Shown here piece after piece: positions 11,102-55,110 of a DNA stretch of 64,000 nucleotides (positions are counted from its first letter, which is position 1; each line of letters begins with the position of its first letter). The translations under genes and the position numbers were made by a program. The DNA comes from Hermatobates lingyangjiaoensis (lineage: Eukaryota > Arthropoda > Insecta > Hemiptera > Hermatobatidae), in assembly GCA_026182355.1 (NCBI GenBank), contig JAPFBL010000008.1:559501-623500 (forward strand), in the 5' to 3' direction. The notes below the pieces were generated by a model that did not search any database, was not told the origin of the DNA, and saw only the letters and a list, made by a program, of their open reading frames with translations.

Positions 11102-11107
11102 AATAAA
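11102..11107 (+). terminator. polyadenylation signal of the sHSP gene
   Basis: AATAAA about 310 bp after the stop codon, preceded and followed by T-rich sequence. It gives a 3' UTR of roughly 330 nt. Confidence 0.7.
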
Positions 11108-11129
11108 TTTTTACTTGTGAATTACAAAT

Positions 11130-13585
11130 ATATTCTTTGTATTATCCTTCTCAAATTGAGTTGTTTCTTCTGAAAGAAGTGATAAGGTATATTTTAATTA
11201 AAGTTTGGCTAAGCAACTACCATTATTACCACATGGTTGGAAGTTCATAACACAACAGTAGTTTAAAATCAAACCAACCATTACTAAACATCCAATTTTA
11301 TGTTACATTTTAAAGATTTATTATATCAATTTCATCACTTTTACATTTTATTCATTACTACCAAATATTTATAGTTTAGATTTCTGTGAAATATTAACGG
11401 TTTTTAAAATACTTTTTTCCAGTAGTGTTTTATTTGTTTTAACTAAAATACCCAAGAACAACTAATATTGAATGCGGTTCAAAGTAGATAGTGGACCTAC
11501 AATATCTCTCTTATTGAATAAATAATTAACGTTTGTTAATCGAAGCAAGCAATGATTAACTTCTAAAGAAGTTCTAATTTATATTTTAATACTATTTTTT
11601 TTTTGTTATACTCAGTGTTTACTAGTATTAAGGAAGACCTGAAGAGGATACAAAATATCCTGAACAAATTATGGTAGAATAGTACACTGGAAACCTGAGC
11701 ACTCAAAAATACAGCTGAACGAACATGCTACACACTAGCAAAGAAGCCGCTAGCTAATACAACCAGAACAGAACCATCACGTGTCACAGGACGATACACG
11801 TAAACAACTTAGGGAGAAGGATGCGGACTGCAGGTATAAGTATTGCAAGTCTCTTCATAGACGTAGACAATCCAAAAAACTTTTCAAAGAGACTGAGATA
11901 TAACATGGTTTTGGGTTATGCGAAAGGGAGAAGTAATAATGTCAGAATCATGACAGGTTTCAACTCTGGACACTGCAAACAGTCTTTCAAAGAAATTGAG
12001 CCTTTTGTAGACTCTACACAGACACATTTACTATATCATTCCCACTTCCTATTTTATGAAATTACACTTTTTTTTCTACATATGTAATTACTACCAAAAC
12101 AAAAGGATTTTTAGTTCAAAATTTTACAATTTATGAAATATGTTTCAGAAAGCAATTGAAATAAATTATGCCACTTTTTCCTGCCTTACCTTAAATTAGG
12201 AATCAACTTGTAAAAGAATAATATTCTTACTCGTAAATATTACCATAGCCAGGAACTTTTCTTCAAGATTGTCACCGTCAATGGTCCACCAATCTTGGAC
12301 TATCCTGCCCTAGAATGCTAACTTGAAATTCTTTAAGTCAGACAATCATATTGCTTAGTGAAATTATGAATACTCCTTTCAAGACTCAGCGTATAATTTT
12401 AATTATTTTCTATTACAGAGAAAAAACGATACAGAGTTAGTTAGTTAACTTCAATATTTCTTCATCTAAATATTGGCGTCTTGTTAAATCTACTTTTTTA
12501 ATTTTACAATTAAGAACTGCCAGCAAAATATCTATATTTTTTAAAGTAATTATGTCACAATTGAACTCAGAAATATCTGTTACAAAATATTATTCCATTT
12601 TTTTTATCATGTTTTGGTTTGTTCTAATCTGTAACTGTACTTTTCTCCTAAAAAAAATGTATTTATTAATATTATTATAAAACCAAGTCATCATCCCTTT
12701 TTATCATTATACATCAAGTGGTTTTGGGATTCGTTCATTGTTAGGAGAAAAACTGCAAAACAAGAGAACAGGTCTGTTTGCTCTTGATCTGACATCTACC
12801 AGAGGTTTTCGAAATGGGCTAACATAACCATATATATTCTGAAACTACCTGAACAAAGAACAGTAGTTAGATATTTATATTTCCAATATAATTAAATAAA
12901 TCTGTATTCGAAATGGAATGTAAATTTCCAATTACTGATAAAAAAAAAAACTTGCGAAATCTATATAATTTTGAATAGCAATATTGTTATTAAGACGAAT
13001 CAATTTCTATATAGTAATTAATATGCTATTATGGATTCAGTGATAAAATTAGAAATAGTTAAATATCACTTAACAAACGATTAAAAGGAATGAACACGGA
13101 TAAACAAACTATAAAACTGACTTCAACATTTTGATTTTGTCATAATCAGAAGTAGAGTCTGCTCAGCTGGCAAATGGCAACACTGTTAAATAACATTGAG
13201 ATAATTAACGAGTTAATTATGTAATGACGGCACACACCCAATTTGTATATCTGCACTGTTTTCAATATTTTAACGGACCGTACTTACTCTGTGTGAGTAA
13301 GCTTAATTATATTTATACCTCAAGCCTAATTATACTTATCATAAATGTTAAATTCAACTTTAACATACACTGTAACGAACTGTGGAAGAAACGGACAAAA
13401 TCTGTAGCTTCTGCTTCGACCGGACGCGGTTCGATATTTCCGCAGTCGACTTGTTTACCGTTCTGTGCAGGAACACCGTTCAGCGGTTTGGTTTTTTTCG
13501 ACCTTATGGCTCTGTTTTGTGTGTTGTTTGTGAAATATTGAATATTTTTTTTTTAATTATGGCAATTGTAAACCCTATAGAAAAG
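11130..13585. other. no gene seen
   Basis: AT-rich intergenic sequence. A block at 12940-13052 is a diverged duplicate of 15108-15218. Open frames at 11821-12087 and 13224-13597 have no recognisable domain, and no coding-like splice context was found. Confidence 0.5.
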
Positions 13586-14108
13586 GGGCCATGTTAGCTC
13601 AGTGGTTAACGTACTCGTCTCTGAACTGGTAGGTCCGGGGTTCGAGTTTAATGAATGGTTATAGTACACTGAAAGACCTTATCTCCAAAAACAAAAGGAC
13701 AACAAACTGCCAAGTTAATCTTGAAAATTTAACTGGTTCAGGTGAAGCAAAGTTGATAGCGTCTTACTTATTGACAAATGTTGACTGAGGAGTAAGCAGT
13801 TCTTAGATTAATTTAGTCATAGAAAGGCAACAAAAGCACTTTCTAACTTTTATTGCCAGTTTGACTTTGTAGTCAGAGATGACAGAAAGCTCGTTCCTAC
13901 GGGCCCATCTCCACCAAATAACACTTCATGAATAGTCCCTGGTCCTCGATTTATTCACTTCAGAAGTGAATAAATCTGATTATGTCATTCCTTAGAGGAG
14001 GACGTTAAGCCGCCGATCCCGAGCCTGTACGATGTCAGGTACTCGTTAAAGATCTCTACTCTAAATACACTTGAGTTAGGAAAAATATAGGACTCCCAAT
14101 GTAGAATC
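13586..14108 (+). mobile_element. SINE interrupted by about 260 bp
   Basis: A clear tRNA-like head (TTAGCTCAGTGGTTAACG, then GGGGTTCGAGT) at 13586-13645 and the matching body at about 13904-14108 (TCTCCACC..TCGATTTATTCAC to GACTCCCAATGTAGAAT). The 260 bp between them is foreign to the family. The head is not a working tRNA gene: its acceptor stem cannot pair. Confidence 0.75.
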
Positions 14109-14109
14109 A

Positions 14110-16560
14110 CCGATCAAACAAAAAGACCGTAAAGGGCTGACGTTTTTAACCCGCTGGGGGATCGGTTTAAACAATAAAATAATAAAAAAAAAACCTGTAG
14201 AAAAGCGGAAAAGAGTTAACAGTATTACTGAAGCTTGAGTTGATATAAGAGTTGGAAAGTGGTGTATGGGAATCGGTAACATTGGACCTGTGTTCCCCCC
14301 TTTTAGTATGTTAAACAAGGCATGAGTGATTTGGCCTTAAATACATCTTGGACACAGCTTTACTAGGATAATTCTTTAGATAGAGTCTACATTTAAATAA
14401 AAAAAAAGTATTAATGATAAAAAAACACACACTAAAAACAAAATATCAAGATCAAAATATTTTATAAAAAAACACAAAGTATGTTTCATTCCATATAACT
14501 TTTATTAGAAACATTTTTCTGTGTGACTCACTTAAGATCTCAAAAAAAAAATGCAATTGTTTGCAATTTATTTCATTTTGGCAAAATTTTGGACTGTAAG
14601 TTAATTAACAGCCAACTATTTTTAACGAACATATTCTAACAAATCATCTCATCAGAGTTGTACTGTTATAGGGTCATAAAATTTGACTTATTTGTTATTT
14701 AGTATCCATGTTAGATAAAAGTAGGTCATCACATTATCGGTTCAATTAGCAATTGTTACAAATTATTCATTTTTAAATTCCCAGGTCTAACCTAATTTAA
14801 TAGATATATTTAATCTATTAAATTAGCTTGAATCAAATTTGTTTTTATTTCATTTTTTACTTTTCACGAATTCCGATTTACCTGAAATATAGGTTTAGGT
14901 AGCCTATAACACAGAAATGACAAAACAGGTATTACTAGACATTTTTTTGAAAAAAATCAATTTAATTATATTTATTTTTCATCCAAACGAATCCAGGGGA
15001 GGGCTGCTAGTTCAAAAGAAAAACATATATTTAAGATGTACTTTTGGTTTATAAAACTGGTAAATTTGATTTACCAACTATTAAAATTGATTGGAAAAAA
15101 AAATTGAACTTGACTTGCGAAATCTACATCATCATGAATGGAAATGGTGTTATTAAGACGAATCAATTAATTCCTGTATAGTAATTAATATTTTATTATA
15201 GATTCACTGATAAAATTACAAAAGTCGGTTCCCATTTTATTAATATCAGACATTAGGTGGTTTCAAATACATTTTGTCCAGGTCGGTGGAGTCACCTTGG
15301 GAGTATTTGACTTTTCCATATAACAAACATCCACAACTATTTTTTTTTCTTTTTTTTTTTAGGATTGCATGACACAATCCCATCCTAGACAACAAGCCTG
15401 ATTTTAAATGTTGCATTATAAAAGGTACAAATATTTTTTTCCATAGTAAAAAAAACTGTTACATTAAATGAGTACGCTATTTTTTTTTGTTTTTTGTTTA
15501 TACAAATGTTGGATCCATTACTATAAGAATGGCGCATAGAATATGAAACTTATTGTTAAAAACATTTCTAGTTAAGGCTTTACTTTTAAATACACATAAA
15601 GTGGGAATGAATGCTTATATATATATATATATATTATATGTGACATGAACCAGTGGAGCGAAATGAAACAAAAACCTTTATTCTTTAATATCCTCTCATA
15701 AATGAGGCTCTTACATCGAAATTCCTTCTATATTCATTACAAGCTGCCAACCTTACATAATTACATTCACTTAAAACAATGGTTAAGAAGACTTTTTAAT
15801 TTCACACTAAAAAGGGTATTATAATATTTAAACATTTGTAAGATTTCTTTACAAAATATAGTACAGCTGCAACACACTTCTTTTTTTTTAAATAAAAAAA
15901 ATAAATAATGATTTTTATTAAAACAAGGTATCATAACAACGTTTAATCATTTTTATTTTTATTTCAATAAGCAATATATATATATACACGGGAAAACATT
16001 TTAATTTCATAGAACAGGAAGTGTTTCGCACTTCTATCTACTTTAAACAATTCTTATTTTGAATACGGTAAGTAAACCATCAGTTTCAACAGCCTTTATG
16101 ATAATGTAATCAAAATTTCATATGAAAAATTAATAAAAACTGCTATTATTTTGGGCAGGAAATGATATTTGAATGCTATATTTCTTAATAAAATAAACAG
16201 GATTGTAATAAATAATAGAATTCCTTAGACTAATTGACACTGAGTCACCGCAGATGATGAGTAATACTGTCACAGCCTTATACATCTATTATAATTGAAA
16301 AATCCCATGAAAGTCACTTCAGAAAAAAATAACTAATTCTCCCAATCATTATAAACTTGATGCCTTAATAAAATGAAAAGGCAATTTTAAATCAATTAGA
16401 AACTGCACTGCAATCGTTTAAGTAAATATGTATCTGACACCTTTATTGATGAATGATTCATATATTCTTTTTCTAATCGACTTGCTCGTAAAAGTGTCCA
16501 CTGTCAAGACAATACAGTTACACTTGGTCATCAATCAAACAGAAAAACATTTAATGGAGT
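14110..16560. other. no gene seen
   Basis: AT-rich sequence with A and T runs and a short (AT)n at 15617-15640. 15108-15218 repeats 12940-13052. No supported coding region or structured RNA was recognised. Confidence 0.5.
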
Positions 16561-16566
16561 CTAAAT

Positions 16567-16764
16567 AAAATTGCCTTATTAGTTAAAATGGTACAAAAAA
16601 TGATCAAGAACAACTGTTGTTTTTCAACTTGATATCAAAGATAATATGTCCAGAAAAAAATTATTATTTCTTCACCATATGGCAATTTTATAATAATAAT
16701 TATACAAGCACAGTCATATTAGTTTTGCAAAATAAAATTCTTACGACACAAGGAAGCAGTAAGA
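16567..16764. repeat. 200-bp segment duplicated at 19174-19372
   Basis: Nearly identical (a handful of substitutions) to 19174-19372 in direct orientation, from AAATTGCCTTATTAG to CTTACGACAC-GAAAGCAGTAAGA. No terminal repeats seen. The open frames over both copies are the same low-complexity translation. Confidence 0.85.
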
Positions 16765-17486
16765 ACCATTTATATATATACATCCCATTTATATTCAAAT
16801 AATATATCTTAAGTTAATTCTAAATTTCGCAACCACTAAAACAAGAAAACTAATTTTCTTAAAAAAAAACATCAAAATTGAAGACTGCACGTATTTTCAA
16901 AGGAAAACCAGAAATGTAATTTATATATGATACGTTTTACAAATACATACAAATTTTAATTAATTTAAGCATACTATCTAATAAAATAGTTCAACTTTTT
17001 TACTAAATAACAACAAAAAAAGTTCTATTTACGGTCAGAAATTAAACATATAAGTAAAAAATTGTTTCCAATATGATTTTTCTTTCTCTTTATCCATATT
17101 TTATCAAATTGTATTGACAGGCATTAGTAATATTTTTTTTATTTTTTTAAGAAAGATATTTCTAATTTTAATTTAAAAAATAATCATTACTTGAAGCGTG
17201 AAGACCGATTAGCCTATTAACTGATCGAATACAAAAATGTTTATTGTATTTTTTAAAAGTATCATACTTTTTGTTAGCCTTCAGGTAGATAGTAGTCAAA
17301 GAACAAAAACAAACAATTTTTTGACGACAAGCTATCTTGAAAAACCTCAGATTTTTCATTAATGATGATTTTTTTACTTGTGTTTATTGTGATATTTCTA
17401 CATATCCACATATGTATACTGTGGTAACTCAACGGATATATATATATACGGTACTGTTTTCTTGACCACAAAATAAAACAAACACA

Positions 17487-17980
17487 CTTTTTTTTTTCTC
17501 GGAGTTTGGTCAGGGTAAATATATGGAATCACCTTTTTGCCAACGTTTCTAGTTTATATTTTTATGGATTTTTAAAATAATAATGTATTATAATTGTATT
17601 ATAGTATATATTATGGTTGATACATATTATAATAGATATATATCATAATAGATATATATTATAATATGTGTATATGTATATATGTGTATATATATATGAT
17701 TGTACTAAAAAAACAGTGTTTCAATAATATGTCGCTTGGAACAGCACATGTAATGACAGTTAACGGTTATTGTAATGTAACAGAACACAGCCTTCAGTAA
17801 GTTCTTTTTTCAATTTGTTTATGATGTTTTTTAAAGTAGAAATGACAAATGTCCATTGTTTATTGTTTTTTTGTCAGTTTATAGCCCTGAGGATGTCTTG
17901 AAATAAAGACGAAACGTTGGCAAAAAGGTGATTCCATATATTTACCCTGACCAAACTCCGAGAAAAAGAAAAAGTGTTTT
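17487..17980. mobile_element. inverted-repeat family D
   Basis: Terminal repeats CTCGGAGTTTGGTCAGGGTAAAT..AAAGGTGATTCC at about 17490-17560 (complement) and 17913-17972. The + strand motif at 17884-17921 reads GCC-CTGAGGA-T-GTCTT-gaaata-AAGAC-GAAA-CGTT-GGC. AT-rich interior with (TA)n. Confidence 0.75.
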
Positions 17981-18017
17981 TATATATATATATATATTAT
18001 AATAATAATTATTTATT

Positions 18018-18230
18018 TTTTGATCAAACCACAATAAGAAATGGGAAAACAAGACTAAGATCTTTCAACCTAACAAGCGGTCTTCGTCAGAGTCAAAAAC
18101 CCAACTGGTTCAGTGGGTTTTTGACTCTGACGAAGACAGCTTGTTACGGTTGAAAGATCTTAGTCTTGTTTTCCCATTTCTTATTGTGGTTTGATCATTG
18201 ATTGTTGTTTCACGTGTTTATGTGAAATCT
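18018..18230. mobile_element. inverted-repeat family A, copy 3
   Basis: Arms of about 95 bp meeting near 18110. The + arm motif CTGACGA-A..GAAA is at 18127-18155. Confidence 0.85.
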
Positions 18231-18289
18231 TTATATATATATATATATATATATATAACGAGTTCGAGATTAACAAAGAGCAACAAACA

Positions 18290-18400
18290 AAGTAGGGAAA
18301 CACACTTACAGACTCAAATTTTCGGGTAATCCGTCTTCAGGAGAAAAGAGAATGGGGGACCAAGCACGTTGTAGACGCAACGGCAAGTAACCCATTAAAT
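18290..18400 (-). repeat. single-arm element with hammerhead-like motif
   Basis: Related to 34845-34960 (CACA-TTACAGACT, then gaccaa-cac--g). The - strand motif CTGAAGA-CGG..CCG-AAAA spans 18320-18341. Confidence 0.5.
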
Positions 18401-18469
18401 ATATATATATATAAATTTGAAATAAAGCAATGTAATTACTTGAAAAGAAAGATTAAAGTAATTATATCC

Positions 18470-18502
18470 CTGAAGAAGATCACTGCTTAGTCGAAAGCTC
18501 GG
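18470..18502 (+). repeat. isolated hammerhead-like motif
   Basis: CC-CTGAAGA-A, an imperfect hairpin, then GAAA-GCTC-GG (18470-18502). The CC/GG could close stem I, and CTC fits the NUH cleavage triplet. No paired arm found nearby. Confidence 0.4.
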
Positions 18503-19173
18503 TTGTTCATAAAATAATTCAAAAAACTGATGAAGTAAAGGAATTTGTTTACATATAAATAGAAATAGAACAATCGAAAAACAAAGAAAACATTATATTG
18601 ATATGTAAATGGAATATGTACGCCAAATTTTATAAATAATAGGTACTCAATGAATCACCGTAGTTCAACAACACTGGGCATATTCAGCAATTGGATGGGT
18701 GAGATATCATACAGGACTGGTGTCTTGGGTAATGTGTTTTAATGGGTTCCGAATCAATAACATATTGGACATAGTATATAAAATAGTTAAGTCTTTGATA
18801 TGTGTGCGTTGGAAAAGAAAATGTTACTTTCATTCTTATAACAAAACAGAAATAATTAAAAAAAAAAAAGAAAACCTATGTGGTGCATTCAAAAGGGTTT
18901 ATTTTCAAATATCCAGCCTAAGAAATATGAGCAATATAAAAAACACAGAACACAAGGGAGCGTGTATTTTTATAAAATATCAAATTTTTCAAATATTCAT
19001 CTGATATTCTCTTAATAGTGATAACATTACTATTATTATTACTACAGTTATTACTTAACTGTAATAACATACTGATTTCCTGACTGCTACTTCATTAAAA
19101 GCTTGTGTGCTTGAAGCATAAATATTAAACAATTTCAAGTTTCTAATCCTTTTCATTAAGATTTCGTTAATTT

Positions 19174-19372
19174 AAAATTGCCTTATTAGTTAAAATGGTA
19201 CAAAAAATTATCAAGAACAACTGTTGTTTTTCAACTTGATATCAAAGATAATATGTCCAGAAAAAAATTATTATTTCTTCACCATATGGCAATTTTATAA
19301 TAATAATTATACAAGCACGGCCATATTAGTTTTGCAAAATAAAATTCTTACGACACTAGAAAGCAGTAAGAT
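19174..19372. repeat. second copy of the 16567-16764 segment
   Basis: Direct duplicate 2.6 kb from the first copy. Flanks differ immediately on both sides. Confidence 0.85.
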
Positions 19373-19927
19373 ATTTTATAGATGTTCAGAGCATTCCGAT
19401 TTAGGTGTGCTGAGGACCAGATAGTCGGATAAACGTGATTCGATCACTTTGAAAGTGATTTACTTCTCCTCTGTGAAACAATTCATTCATTTACACCAAA
19501 TCCTTATTACAAATCAAATAATTGACAAATATTGTAATAAACTGATTACACCATTTAAAATTATAATCCTGATACACTACTATAACAACAAAGTGTAGCA
19601 TAATAGAGCATTATGGACCGCGCTTTGCACGAATCCGTAAGAACATATAGACAATACGAATCATAAAAATAAAAAATGATATAAATTTCTCATGATTAAT
19701 TCATTTGATAAACATATCTTACTTTTTAATAAAATCTAGATTAATTAATTTTTTTCTATAAAATGAATTTCCATCAAATTCAAAAACCAAACGGCTTATT
19801 TTTTTTATTTTAAGAAAACAACATTATTTTAATTTAAATAATCTTAATTAATTAAATTGTAATTAAATAAATTACCATACCACTGGCATTGCTTCCTATA
19901 AAAAATAACGCAAAATTTAATAAAGTT

Positions 19928-20232
19928 AAAAGATGTTTAAGACGTTTTGAATCACTCGATAGAATTACAAAATGAAGATGTTGATATTAAAAGATGTTTA
20001 AGACGTTTTGAATCACTCGATAGAATTACAAAATGAAGATGTTGATATTAAAAGATGTTAAAGACGTTTTGAATCACTCGATAGAATTACAAAATGAAGA
20101 TGTTGATATTAAAAGATGTTTAAGACGTTTTGAATCACTCGATAGAATTACAAAATGAAGATGTTGATATTAAAAGATGTTTAAGACGTTTTTAATCACT
20201 CGATAGAATTACAAAATGAAGATGTTGATGTT
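19928..20232. repeat. 61-bp minisatellite, five units
   Basis: Units start at 19928, 19989, 20050, 20111 and 20172, each AAAAGATGTTTAAGACGTTT..GATGTTGATATT, almost identical. A degenerate partial unit follows to about 20265. No spacers, so not CRISPR-like. Confidence 0.95.
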
Positions 20233-20269
20233 GTTATTAAAAGATGATTTAAAACAGTTGATCTCGAAC

Positions 20270-22632
20270 GGTGGTGTTAAAAGTCGATTTTTAAACATTA
20301 TTCATTTTCAAGAAGAAATAAATCTAAGCATCAGTGGATAGCAAGTTATATAAACCAACAAAAGCTTAAATAACTGTATCAATTCTTCTGAAGATGGACA
20401 ATGTAACAATGCAACACCAGTAATTCACCAATAAGACGGTTAATTCATCTTTTGATGTAAATTATACTAACCTCTGTAGCACTAACAACACGTACGCAAA
20501 ATGATGTTAACAGACGTTAATCCCATTTCAAGATCAGACTGTAGTTCTAAGGTTCCTCAAATCTCAAAAATAAGAAAAATAATGTTTAAAGCTGAAAGAT
20601 ATATTAATAGAAATGTTTGAAATTAATATTTCAATTGACATCAGTAAAAAAACCTAACCTACAGTTTCAAGGTGTTTTCAATTAGACTAAAATTAATATC
20701 CTGAAAAGAAGTTAATGTTTAAATTAAAATACATTTTTCAAAAACAACTTAAAACTATCAAAGCACCATTCTAATAATACGGTATTTAAAATTATAATGT
20801 TAGTTTTCATTAACTGTATTGATGGATATTACCTTGTAAACTTGCAATCACGATGATTAAAAATTGTATCTTGAATGAGATTTATATAAATCTTTATTTA
20901 CTTACTTATTAGTAAATAAGTAAATCAGTAATAATTCTTTACTGATTCCCCGGAGTTATTAATAATTCCAATAACTGTAAATAACACAAACAAAGGGTAA
21001 ACAAAATATCATTAATAATACCAAATAATGCGTGATAAGAATATAATTATTATTTCTACATTCTAAGAAGTTCTTTCTCTACTTTCACCTGGTTATAATT
21101 AAAAATAATATATTTGTTAGTTCATTGTATTTTACTCATGACACTACATTTTAAAATATTGTGATTAATGAATTATATTTCGCGATTATTTAAATCTTCC
21201 ATTAAATTAGTAAATCTTAAAATCTGTTGATAACGTACATCTAAAATCTTAGATAATGCATTATCTAAAACATTAGATAATACAAACATATTATATCCTA
21301 ATATTTCAAAATTATATTACTCACAACTTTCTTTTCTATGGTTATAACACTGTTTTGGTAATACTGTTGGTAAAATTAAGATGTTTATGGTACTATTTAT
21401 TTGCGGGAATTTTCAAAACGATAAGTAGAATAGTGCACTTTTAATATTCCAGTCTATAGTATTAACATTACTTTTGGTAATACTGTGGGTAAATAACAGA
21501 TTTATGGTAATATAACTAATTTTTTCTGGGAATGCACTATCGGCTGTTGAAACAGATGTTTTTCTTTCGATAAGAAACCAAGTTTGTTGGGAAAGCTTAT
21601 TTACAATAAATGAATGTATACTTTTTACAAACACTTGATAGAAGACAGTTCTTGGCAACAACACTTCTATCCCTACCGTATGTAGCACTTTCTTATTAAT
21701 TATTATACTATTTAATACAGTAAATTTCATTTTATATAGATGCTTATTGCAACATCCCTTCTTCAGATCTCTACACTGTTCAATCAACGACAAGAAAAAA
21801 CAAAAAAAAAACATACCGCTACAAGGGACTGGTAATCAAAACACACAATGTAAAACGAAACTGAACATCAACACAAGCAAAGGAGTAGTTTAAAATTTAT
21901 ATAATTATTGTTAACCTATATAATACAAAAACCTCAGAAAAAAAAAGCTAAACAATATCTACTTATCACAAAATATAACGCTATTTAAACATATCAAAAA
22001 AAAAAAAAAAACTATGATTAATGTTCGCTTGAAAGATTGTGGCATTTGTGGACCAGGCCTCAGTAATATATTGAGCTAACGGTCACTGCATCTTGCAAGT
22101 CACTCCATTAGAAGATTAAATAGAGCCGCGACCAAATCATCAGTACTTTTGATTCCTTTTTTTCAATTTCTTATTAAAGAAAAGAAAAACACAATACAAA
22201 TATACATATAACAATAGAAATTTTTACATTCTATGTTCACATATTTCATGTTTAGAGCAAGAAAAATTAGGATGCTCCACCAAAACTCCTTAAAAAGAAA
22301 AAAAAAATGCCTTTCAAAAACAAAAAATGGAGAAAACAAGAGTTATTTGTTTTACGCGAGGGAATCAATATAAAAGATAACAATTCGTAAAACATTTGGA
22401 ATGTACAATGGTAAGCCTCTGCCTAACTTGATCTAAAATGAGAGGAGTTTGGCTAAGTAGTTTGAAAGATAAGTAGCAAATGAAGGATGTTGGATATCAC
22501 AAGTCCTACAGGAGGGACCGTCACATTCATTCGGAGAAGTGATTGGTGTAGGACTGAGGAGGCTCTAGGCGGCGAATCGATTGCTAGGCAGGTTATTGTG
22601 CGGCAGGTTAACACTTGTAGCCGCTATTAATA
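20270..22632. other. no gene seen; includes the ena 3' UTR
   Basis: The right part must hold the ena 3' UTR, transcribed leftward from 22632. Candidate - strand AATAAA at 21396-21401. The rest is AT-rich with nothing further recognised. The 133-codon open frame at 21413-21814 on the - strand has no domain and overlaps the likely 3' UTR. Confidence 0.45.
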
Positions 22633-53440
<30,808 letters not shown>

Positions 53441-54689
53441 CTGAAATAGTGAGATTCGTAAACACATATCCCTTCAAATTTACAATTATTTGACAGTAGC
53501 AAAAACTAACAATACACATTTTTAAAATATATCATTACGTTTGTTTCTACTGAACTTTATAAAATACATACATATGTATACAAAATTAAACTTATAACTG
53601 AGAAACACAAGAAAATATTCAAGGTTCTTGATCATTTCGACTTTGCACCCTCTTAAGAAGAAAAACAGAAAGAAAGCACAAGGGTGAAAACATGAAAGGG
53701 TTTGAAGAAGGATTAGGAGGAAGTTACCCTCATCCGTACACACCCTTGTTTTTTCTTTTGAAGACAGCCTGAAGTTGAAATGATCCGGAACCGTGAGTGT
53801 TTTTTTTGTTTTTGTTCTTACATGACTGAACGGTCAATTTTTTTCAAAGTGTTATAACAATATAATATTAAAATAAAATAGGCACTAGGCCAGTTTTCCA
53901 GGTTCGAATCAAACTCTCAAATGCCGATGTTTCAGTTTTATTTGAGACATGTTTTGCAGGCAGAAATAAAGAGTAACTGAATAAGAAAAGCTATGAACTT
54001 TTGGATTATTGGAGGACTATGTTAACAGTACAAAACATTCTATTGTAACGGGTTCCTAGTCTTTTTATTCTCTATTTACTTCTGCCTGTAAAAAAACGGT
54101 TCAAATAAAGCCAAATGTCGACTTTTGAGAGTATGTACATACATCTATACATCTTACACAATGATTTAACAAAACATATGAAATAAAAATAAATTAGTAC
54201 ACAACAGTATGACATTGAAAGGGATTTAATTCTTTTCGAATTAATTAAAGTTCTTTGTCAATCACTGAATAAGTCGTTTTAGGATATAATACTGTGTTTT
54301 ATTACTTTGTTTATGCTTTATGCCAAAGTATAAGTTTTTTTTAGCGTTTTAAACAAGGTAACACTACTTCCAAATCGGAATAGAACTGAAATATATACAT
54401 ACACTCAACCATGAAATTAATTAATACCTTAAGATGTTTCAAAAAACATTTATTAAATTGTTAAGGTTTAGACAGATTTTTATCAACATAATTTTCACTC
54501 AACAATCTGCAAAGTTTTTAACTCAAATTATGACTAATTCATACTATAAACTACTCACAATTCTGGACACTTTTCAAAGGATATTTATAAGATATTTACC
54601 CATAAAGCAAACTTTTACGAACATTCTTTAAATAACTGCTTCAAGTGAATTATTAATATAAAATTTACAGCATTTCTCTTATCCCTGGT

Positions 54690-55110
54690 GTATTTCTTAG
54701 CTTAGTGAATAACTGTTTCATATTGTATTCCAACTCGTCGTAAAGAAATGACTGAAGATTGATAAGATCTTCAATGGGTAGCTTTATTCGATCTCTGTTG
54801 TATTGCATCACTTAGTTAACTTACGAGAATAACTGTTTCACACAGTACTCTAAATTGACTTACTGGAATGAACTATCAACTGAAGATTGATGAAACTTTC
54901 AATAGTAGTTTTATTCGATATCACATTAATCAGTGACTATAACCTGCTCTAAAAACAAGATTAACATAATTGCACAAGAATATTATCTATTACGTTTAAT
55001 TCGATATCACATTAATCAGTGAACTATAACTCATGCTCATAAAAACAAGTATATATACACTTAACGTTATGCAGCAAGTATATTATCTATTACGTTTAAT
55101 TGTAATATAC
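54690..55110. repeat. two local tandem duplications
   Basis: 54694-54797 repeats at 54830-54920 (GAATAACTGTTTCA..ACTGAAGATTGAT). 54917-55000 repeats at 55001-55100 (TTCGATATCACATTAATCAG..TATTATCTATTACGTTTAAT). Confidence 0.75.

Noticed and set aside
11821..12087. 88-codon + frame between sHSP and the next repeats
   Set aside because: No recognisable domain, no splice or promoter context; chance frame cannot be excluded.
13586..13660. tRNA gene
   Set aside because: A and B boxes are visible but the acceptor stem does not pair and the sequence is the head of a SINE with many copies.
16617..19424. Matching frames at 16617-16802 and 19224-19424 as a gene pair
   Set aside because: Low-complexity translation of the duplicated 200-bp segment; no start context or domain.
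19928..20232. Regular repeat that might be a CRISPR array
   Set aside because: Units are contiguous with no spacers, in an animal genome; it is a minisatellite.
53522..53743. - strand ATGAGG/GTAAC at about 53724-53734 as ena start exon
   Set aside because: Leaves six bases (phase 0), which does not fit the phase needed by exon 2.
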